DNA from: Pyricularia pennisetigena
Lineage: Eukaryota; Ascomycota; Sordariomycetes; Magnaporthales; Pyriculariaceae
Assembly (NCBI RefSeq): GCF_004337985.1
Contig: NC_043741.1
Span: 5,171,445-5,235,444 of the forward strand
Length of the DNA: 64,000 nucleotides
Direction: 5' to 3'
Made by a program: the position numbers and the translations under genes
Shown: piece after piece, positions 57,860-64,000 of the stretch
How the letters are laid out: each line of letters begins with the position of its first letter
How positions within the stretch are numbered: the stretch's first letter is position 1
Notes under the pieces: generated by a model
Told to the model about the DNA's origin: nothing
Seen by the model: only the letters and a program-made list of their open reading frames with translations
Databases searched by the model: none

Positions 57860-58550
57860 TTTTTGACCAAATTTTATATTTTTTGCACATGGAGGGTCGT
57901 ATATATGTATATATCGTTATAGGAAATTCTGGTGCATATACCAAATTATATAAACAGTTAAATAAGCGGATAGGCAAAATATATGCTTTTTTATATATAA
58001 TTTACAATCGAAACTCGTTTATATTTTTACCAGTTTTAACGATACTAAAACCAAAGCTTTAAAAATTCGATAACGTATATAAACAAACGTCCAGGTTTTA
58101 TCCTACCTATAATATCGGCTTTACAAATTTTTTAATAAAAAGAAATGTTAAATGTGTATTTTATAAATCTTTTTGCTTTATTTGATTAATTTTATATTAT
58201 TTTTATTTTGCAGCCAAATTTTGTGGTTTTTGCACGTGGTGGGTAATATATATATATATCTAATATAATGCTATATTTTGGTACGTATATTTAATTCCAT
58301 AAGCCGTTAAATATGCGAATAGGTAAAAAGTATTCAATTTTATATATATTTTACAATCGAAATGCTTCTACATTTTTACCAATTTTAATATTAATAAAAC
58401 CAAAATTTGAAAAAATGGATAATGTATATAAATAAGCGTCAACGTAAAACCCGATTTACAATACCGGCCCTTTTTATTTTTTTATATAAACAAATGCTAA
58501 ATTTGTAATATTGTAACATTTATTGCTTTATTTAATTTAATAAAATTTAT
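57860..58550. repeat. tandem duplication, about 346-bp unit
   Basis: Two adjacent direct copies. Landmarks recur at a constant 346-bp offset: ttttgcac at 57881 and 58227, followed in both by g-rich ggtggg/gagggt, a tatata stretch, cgaataggtaaaa-like words, ttacaatcgaaa and tttttaccagttttaa-like text. Identity is perhaps 70-75 percent, with differences largely transitions. No coding capacity. It may be a subrepeat of a larger element or a satellite-like pair. Confidence 0.7.
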
Positions 58551-59175
58551 AAAAAAAAAGTAAAACAAAATTTTTTAACAGATTAATAAAACTATGCCTA
58601 AATTAAACTTTTTTTTAATTTTAGCAACATTTGCGTAAATTATTCAGGTTTTTAATAAAATGTTAGTTAATATACAAATATTAATAATATTTTTGTTTAA
58701 ATCGATAATTGCATACATTTTGCAATATTAGGTTTATTAGGCTACAAATACTGTAATTAAAACTAGAATTAATATTAAATACTATTATTCAAAATAGAAA
58801 TTAAATATAATGAAAAATTACACATTTTATTTAATATTTTAATATCTTTTCAAACACAGTGGTTATAAAAACGAGGCCGGCAGTTAAATAATCAGCAAAC
58901 TCCAATCAATTTAACGCAACTTATTTTTTATTTTTATAATTTTTATTTATTTCTTTATACGAATATTTATTTGCATATTATGGGTACATTATTTTCTTTT
59001 ACTATTATAATGCGAATATATTGTGTATACCCGTTACAAACGGCAAAATACCACAAATTATCCTTATATTAATCAAATAATCATAAGCGATATCGTAATA
59101 CTAAATATATTATTAATAGTACCGTTATAAACGGCGAAATGCGACAAAATACCCTTAAATTAAAACGAGCGCGAT
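58551..59175. other. very AT-rich unassigned sequence
   Basis: About 600 bp, mostly A/T with oligo-A/T runs. A short near-repeat occurs: ccgttacaaacggcaaaata (59032-59051) and ccgttataaacggcgaaatg (59122-59141), each containing an inverted ccgtt..aacgg. No protein similarity. Confidence 0.4.
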
Positions 59176-59268
59176 TTTTTCGGCCAATATAATTGGTCGA
59201 AAAACCATGTGGCTAAAAAGTACATGGAGCGTTCGGTCCCCACTGCGAAGCAGGGGGGTTTAATCTAA
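59176..59268 (+). other. two hairpins and CTAA in a less mutated segment (Helitron-3'-end-like)
   Basis: First an inverted repeat, tttttcggccaa (59176-59187) against ttggtcgaaaaa (59193-59204), one mismatch, 5-nt loop. Then a compact GC hairpin, CCCC-A-CTGC / GAA / GCAG-GGGG (59238-59257), seven bases before CTAA (59265-59268). Helitrons end in a short GC hairpin followed within about 10-12 nt by CTRR. The next base is G rather than the expected T, and no Rep/helicase gene or TC start was found, so this is a resemblance only. Confidence 0.35.
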
Positions 59269-62200
59269 GCATTGAAACTACAAATCTGGACCTTCTTTTA
59301 TCTTTTAACGCACATTTAAATAACTTTAGGCCGTTTCCATATTTAAAAATTGTATTGGTTTATGGGCAAATATGCGAATGGATAAATTACGTATATAACC
59401 ACGTGATTTCCGAATACGTAGCAAAAACTTTATCAAATTTATGCAATTACGTAAATAGTTACAAAAAGGGAAACAGAAAATATGCATAAAAATACCGGTA
59501 TTTTATTTTATCGTTTTTACCGATCGCAGCGATTATTTTATTTTTATCAATATATTAAATATATATATTGCAAACGAAATATAGGTTTATTTAACGATAT
59601 TCGTTTAAATATAGGGAGTAATTTTATAATGGAGTCATTTTTTCGATAATTAATACCGGAACGCCGCGCTCCAGTCCTGGTAATTAGGGTTACTTGCTTA
59701 AGGTTTGCAAAATGAACAGGATTCGTTTCGACAAATAAAATAAAAATAACAAAGATATGTTAAAGAAAATTTAAACTATTTTATTACCATAAATATGCAA
59801 TTACGATAAAATACCCTGCTATTAAATTAACAGAAAATAAACTTTGTTTTGCAATTTAGGGTTTAATTTAAAAAAAAGTGGCAATTTTAAAGCAATAATT
59901 GGCCGTTGCGTACATATTTAAATAACTGTCCTGGTCCTGTTTTTATTTTTTCCACGGCCACTAATACCGCCGTCCTTACAACATCCGATATTGAGTTTTG
60001 CAGGGATAAATTCGTAGTTTTTTGGCGGGATTACCTTATTTGGACCTTTTTTATAAAATTACTAATACGTTATTTTTTAATCCGCGTAGCCAAATTTTAC
60101 CGTTTAAATATTAAATTTCAAAAACGTAAATAATTGCTTTAACCAATAAAAAAACGTAAATATAAACGTTCCTTTTAAAATTTATAAAAACCTTCGTTGC
60201 AAAAAGGTCGCGTAAAGGTTATACACCATATTTCTTTTCGCAAATTAATTAGCAACGATAACGATTATATTTGTAACCCTATGCGGGATATTTTCCCCTA
60301 CCCATACAAATTTGGTACGCACGGGCTATAAATCCAATAATTTTTCTACAACGCTTTCGCTCAATTAAATGTCATTTAATAATATTTCCAATATAAAAAA
60401 ATCCTCCAAAAAACCATAAAAACAATTGCGCATCGGTATACCATTAAAACACAGGTTTGCCCCTCCTGTTTACATTATTTAAAAAATCGGTACCAATAAT
60501 ATATTTTCGTTTGAAAACATTAGCGAACCGGGTATTTTTAAAATAACCAAAGCTGTTTTAAAAAAATTGTAAAAGATTTTAACGTTGTATAATTAGGACC
60601 CAACCAGGTTTAGCGTTACGGCGGTTAAAACGACGTTATAAACGCCCAGTATAATAATATTGAAAACCAATTTGGGCTATTAAATTTAAATTTCGGTACA
60701 ATTTCAAAATTGGTGGATAATAAAAATCGGCGAAACAGCAAAACGGTTATAACCCCGGTTGCGGTTATAAAATTAGCGTGCAATTATAACGCATTTATTA
60801 ATTATTTGGCGTTAAATAGAAAAAAAAGGGTAACAAAAAACCTTTATTTTTTACCCTTATTATTAAATATTTTCACCTCGCTAAATAATTTACCAATTAT
60901 CGCTGTTACAATATAAATAAATTTACAATACGGGGTTAAGCCGTAGATCTTGGGTTATAATAGTTTACCAGGTTACCGGAATTATAAATTGTGGAAAATA
61001 TTTCCAAAAACCAAAGTCGGCCAAACCAAAAAAAAATAAAAATGGTAATTACGAATAAAGGAAAAGTATATAAGTTAAAATTTCGGTTTTAATACCTTTA
61101 GCCCCCCGTAATTTCGGTATTTTCGGTATTAAAAAAAAGGTAAAGGTATTTTTTTTTGTCGACGTTCGCTTATTTTATTAGCGAAATAATTTATCGTATG
61201 GTTCCTTAATTTTATTTGCAAATATTTTTTAAATAAATAGCATTCCGCGTAAGCGTTTTATAACCACCAATTAAATAACAAAAGGTTTAATTAACCAAAA
61301 AAATGGTAAACAATAATACCGCAATTGGTATTAAATGCCTAGGCTATATAGGCAAAATTGGAAAACAAAACAGCCAAAACAACCTACGAAACGGATAAAA
61401 AACAGCATTACAGGCCAAATAAGCAGCCAAACCATTTCCCATTTATAAAAAATCCTTTTATTACGCGCCAAAATTTAAACCAGCCTTATTTTCGCAAATT
61501 TCCATAACTCGACTTACAAATGCAAACTCGATTTGCGGCCACGCTATCTGCGCTCCGCGACCGAATGTACACGAATAAATTTAAAATTAAAATTATATAT
61601 ATACCCTTTAATATAATATTTTAATAACGTTTGCATCCAAAATTATAAGGGTATTTCTTCCATTGCACTGGAAAAAAATACGACCGCCATTTAATTGCAA
61701 TATATTACAATATTACCCCGGGTAATCCGATTATTACGTATTGATTACCTATTTAATGCTCGAAATTATATAATTGGACAACTCCCCTAATTTTTATACG
61801 TTAAATAACAGCTAAAATCTTGTTTTACCGATTTCTTCCTCGAATTGGTACCGAAACCCTAAACGTCCGTTTCGGTGTGGCTTATACGGTTTTTTGGTTT
61901 TAGCAACTGGTTGGGCGAATAATAAAAAAATTAAAATTAAACCCCCTGCTCCGGCGCATGTAATTCGATTTAATTTGTATTAACTAAAACGACGTTAAAA
62001 AGCGATTTTCCCAGGTACAATTAATGGGCGAAATTTACTTAAAATCCGTTAAAACTTTATTTGGTTCGGGTTATAAATATCGTTATCGGTATAAAATTTT
62101 GCGTAACGGTTTTTGGACCAGATTTATTCCATTTTTAAAACTTAAAATCCTTACGCCACCGACCAGACCGAAACTTCTAAGTAAATTTACATATATAAAT

Positions 62201-64000
62201 TTTATACAAATTCTTACCTTTCCGCAACTATATAATTTTTTGAAATATTTCAATTTTTGAAAATATTTTTATATTTATAATCGGTATTTTTAATAGTTGC
62301 GGCGTGGAATTTTAACTTATATAAACGCCAAAACAGGTTTAAATTAATTTAAACGAACAATAATTATAGGAATTAAAAACAAATAATATATATATTACCT
62401 ATATCGTTAAATATAAAAAGTATAACTGGTTTTAAAAGATTTCCACATTATCCAAATATTTAAATATAATAGCCAAAATTGGTTGTAAAAATTAATACCC
62501 CCGCCCAAAACGAGCGAAAAAGCTGTTAACTGCGACCCTAAAATAAATGCGGTTAATATTTTTGCGATAACCCTATATTTTTATTTTGGTATTCCTGGGT
62601 AATAAATATTACAAATTATGGATCCGAAATTTGGCGTTTGAGGGAAAACCTTTTATATAGCTTTTTTGCTGTTAAACGCAACGTTTACTATAAATAGTTT
62701 TAATTGGTATAACAGGGGTTAGGTATCCTTACAACCGTTTAAAACCTATATAATTTGGCATAAGTTACCCCTATACACGCCAATTTTAATTTTTAACCTA
62801 ATAGGGTAAATATTTTCGGTTAGGTATATTATAACCAGTTTTATTAACGAAAGTCGCCATAATATTTTAATATTTTTATTTTAAAATACTGGAAATAAAT
62901 ACTATAATATAATATCGGTAGGAGGTATTTCGTAATTAATTTTAAAATATAATTACCCCAGAATAGTTAGAAATTACTTACACCACACGCCTTTTTAAAT
63001 TGAATAAACGCAGGATTCGGTTTTTGGGAAAACGGTATTTTAAGTTTAACATAATTAAAAAATGGCGCGGGCGTTTAATACCAATATAATTAACAAATTG
63101 TAGGAAAAAACTGAAAAAACGTGGTATATTATAGTTTTAAAAGGCGCGCGATCCTAAACAATAAATTAACAATTTTGGATTAAACGTGGCCGTTAAACTT
63201 TTGCGAAAAAACCCGTAAATATTAAAATTAAAATTAAGGTTTATATGCTATAAATATATAAATACATTCGGGAAATTTCCGATCCTTTACCAAAAACTTT
63301 ATTGGGAAATTTAACCGAATTATTACCTTAACGGCAGAAAATACCTTATTTATATATAAATTAGCAATTATTTAAAATTTATTAAAAGGACCATAGTAAT
63401 AATTTTCCATATATATTTGTTTACCAATACCAAATCCCATTTAAATAAATATTAATATTATCCTGGCCTATCTACTATTACTTTATAAACCGCTTACAAA
63501 TAAATATTTTTAAATGATCCAAAAACCAGGATTGGATTATTTAAATATACCGTTATTATCGATATGGGGTTCGAGGAAACCCGGCTCCTTAAGCAAATCG
63601 AAACATAAATTAGATAATTGGTCGCAGAGTTTAGATCCAAAAAAAAGGAAACGCACTTAAAATCGCGTAGCGAAACGGAAATTTCGTATATATACATCCA
63701 TTTCAATTAAAAAACAAAATTTTAAATATTAAATTAACCATAATAACAGGGATTAAGGCCAAAAATAAGGAAAATCGGAATTTGTATAATTTAAACCGCA
63801 ATAATAATTACCAAAATCGCGGGGCGAATGATTTGGACCTAATAAAAAACGGTATAAATCCGTTATTAGTTCTACCCTCGTTTATTTAAAACAGTTTTGG
63901 TTGTTGAAAAACTGGATTTGGCGAAAGTTTTACAATTGAAAATAGTAATTATATGCAGGGCCAGGCGGCGACGTACGTATTAGTATTTTATATTACCAAT
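59269..64000. other. unidentified RIP-mutated repeats to the window end
   Basis: About 4.7 kb. Open pieces at 59906-60133, 60710-60916, 62024-62260 and on the minus strand 63494-63706 give no family match; they are likely fragments of further transposon proteins. A less mutated segment occurs at about 61505-61575 (gatttgcggccacgctatct, ctgcgctccgcgaccgaatg). Nothing here is supported as a functional gene, and the block is cut by the window end. Confidence 0.45.

Larger units (their letters stand above)
39792..64000. other. RIP-mutated, AT-rich transposon block
   Basis: From just past the 5S pseudogene the sequence becomes strongly AT-rich to the window end. TpA is everywhere, CpA and TpG are scarce, yet CpG is common. 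This is the pattern left by RIP, which turns C to T mainly at CpA on both strands. All recognisable proteins are transposon-derived and broken by stops. In Neurospora such DNA is heterochromatic and methylated; that is inferred here. The window ends inside the block. Confidence 0.92.

Noticed and set aside
62024..62260. 78-codon open frame in the AT-rich block
   Set aside because: No domain and no matching neighbours; at most a fragment of an unidentified transposon protein.

Overview
The window looks like nuclear DNA of a filamentous ascomycete (Pezizomycotina, probably a Sordariomycete). The evidence is short spliceosomal introns (about 60-125 nt, GT..AG, with CTAAC/CTGAC-like branch sites), fungus-specific families (AA9 polysaccharide monooxygenase, DUF3433-type membrane protein, DUF3435 recombinase), a dispersed 5S rRNA gene with a TATA at -29, and repeat DNA with the signature of repeat-induced point mutation (RIP). 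The genus cannot be fixed from the sequence alone.

Positions 1-39.8 kb are gene-bearing and GC-balanced. In order they hold: a small membrane protein (99-482, +); a very large membrane protein with a Thr-rich stalk, Cys-rich modules and DUF3433-like membrane domains (2933-7762, +); a small secreted Cys-rich protein (9095-9400, -); a zinc-knuckle protein (12155-14980, +); a Ser/Pro-rich hypothetical protein (15644-17644, -); an HD-domain 5'-nucleotidase of the HDDC2 type (19160-20167, -); an AA9 lytic polysaccharide monooxygenase (22179-23012, +); an F-box protein (24292-25438, +); an MFS transporter with a long N-terminal tail (29479-31671, +); a carotenoid/stilbene oxygenase (34014-35764, +); and a BuGZ/ZNF207-like zinc-finger protein (36381-37587, +). 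Intergenic gaps are long (0.6-4 kb) and carry many homopolymer T/A tracts. A 473-bp TIR element flanked by TA lies upstream of the AA9 gene. The genes form no obvious cluster; each appears to be an independent unit.

A 5S rRNA gene (39410-39528) and a decayed second 5S copy (39692-39791) sit exactly at a sharp compositional border. From about 39.8 kb to the end the DNA is extremely AT-rich, saturated with TpA, poor in CpA/TpG but still holding CpG, and full of stop codons: a RIP-mutated transposon graveyard. The first recognisable relic inside it is a DUF3435 tyrosine recombinase on the + strand (about 40.8-41.6 kb), the family that includes Starship captains. Next comes a structurally complete Ty1/Copia element (43644-51298; two about 555-bp LTRs, gag, protease, integrase, RT, RNase H, polypurine tract). 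It is flanked on both sides by oppositely oriented pieces of the same family (42325-43643 and 51299-53943). The right-hand Copia LTR abuts a Ty3/Gypsy relic cut off inside its reverse transcriptase (53944 to about 56000, -). The last 8 kb hold a 346-bp tandem duplication, a less mutated segment with two hairpins and a CTAA that resembles a Helitron 3' end, and other repeat relics I could not identify.

The observation most worth following is the coincidence of the 5S rRNA pair, the AT-rich border and a same-strand DUF3435 recombinase relic. It could be the left edge of a dead Starship-like or other tyrosine-recombinase element; the right edge is not in this window.
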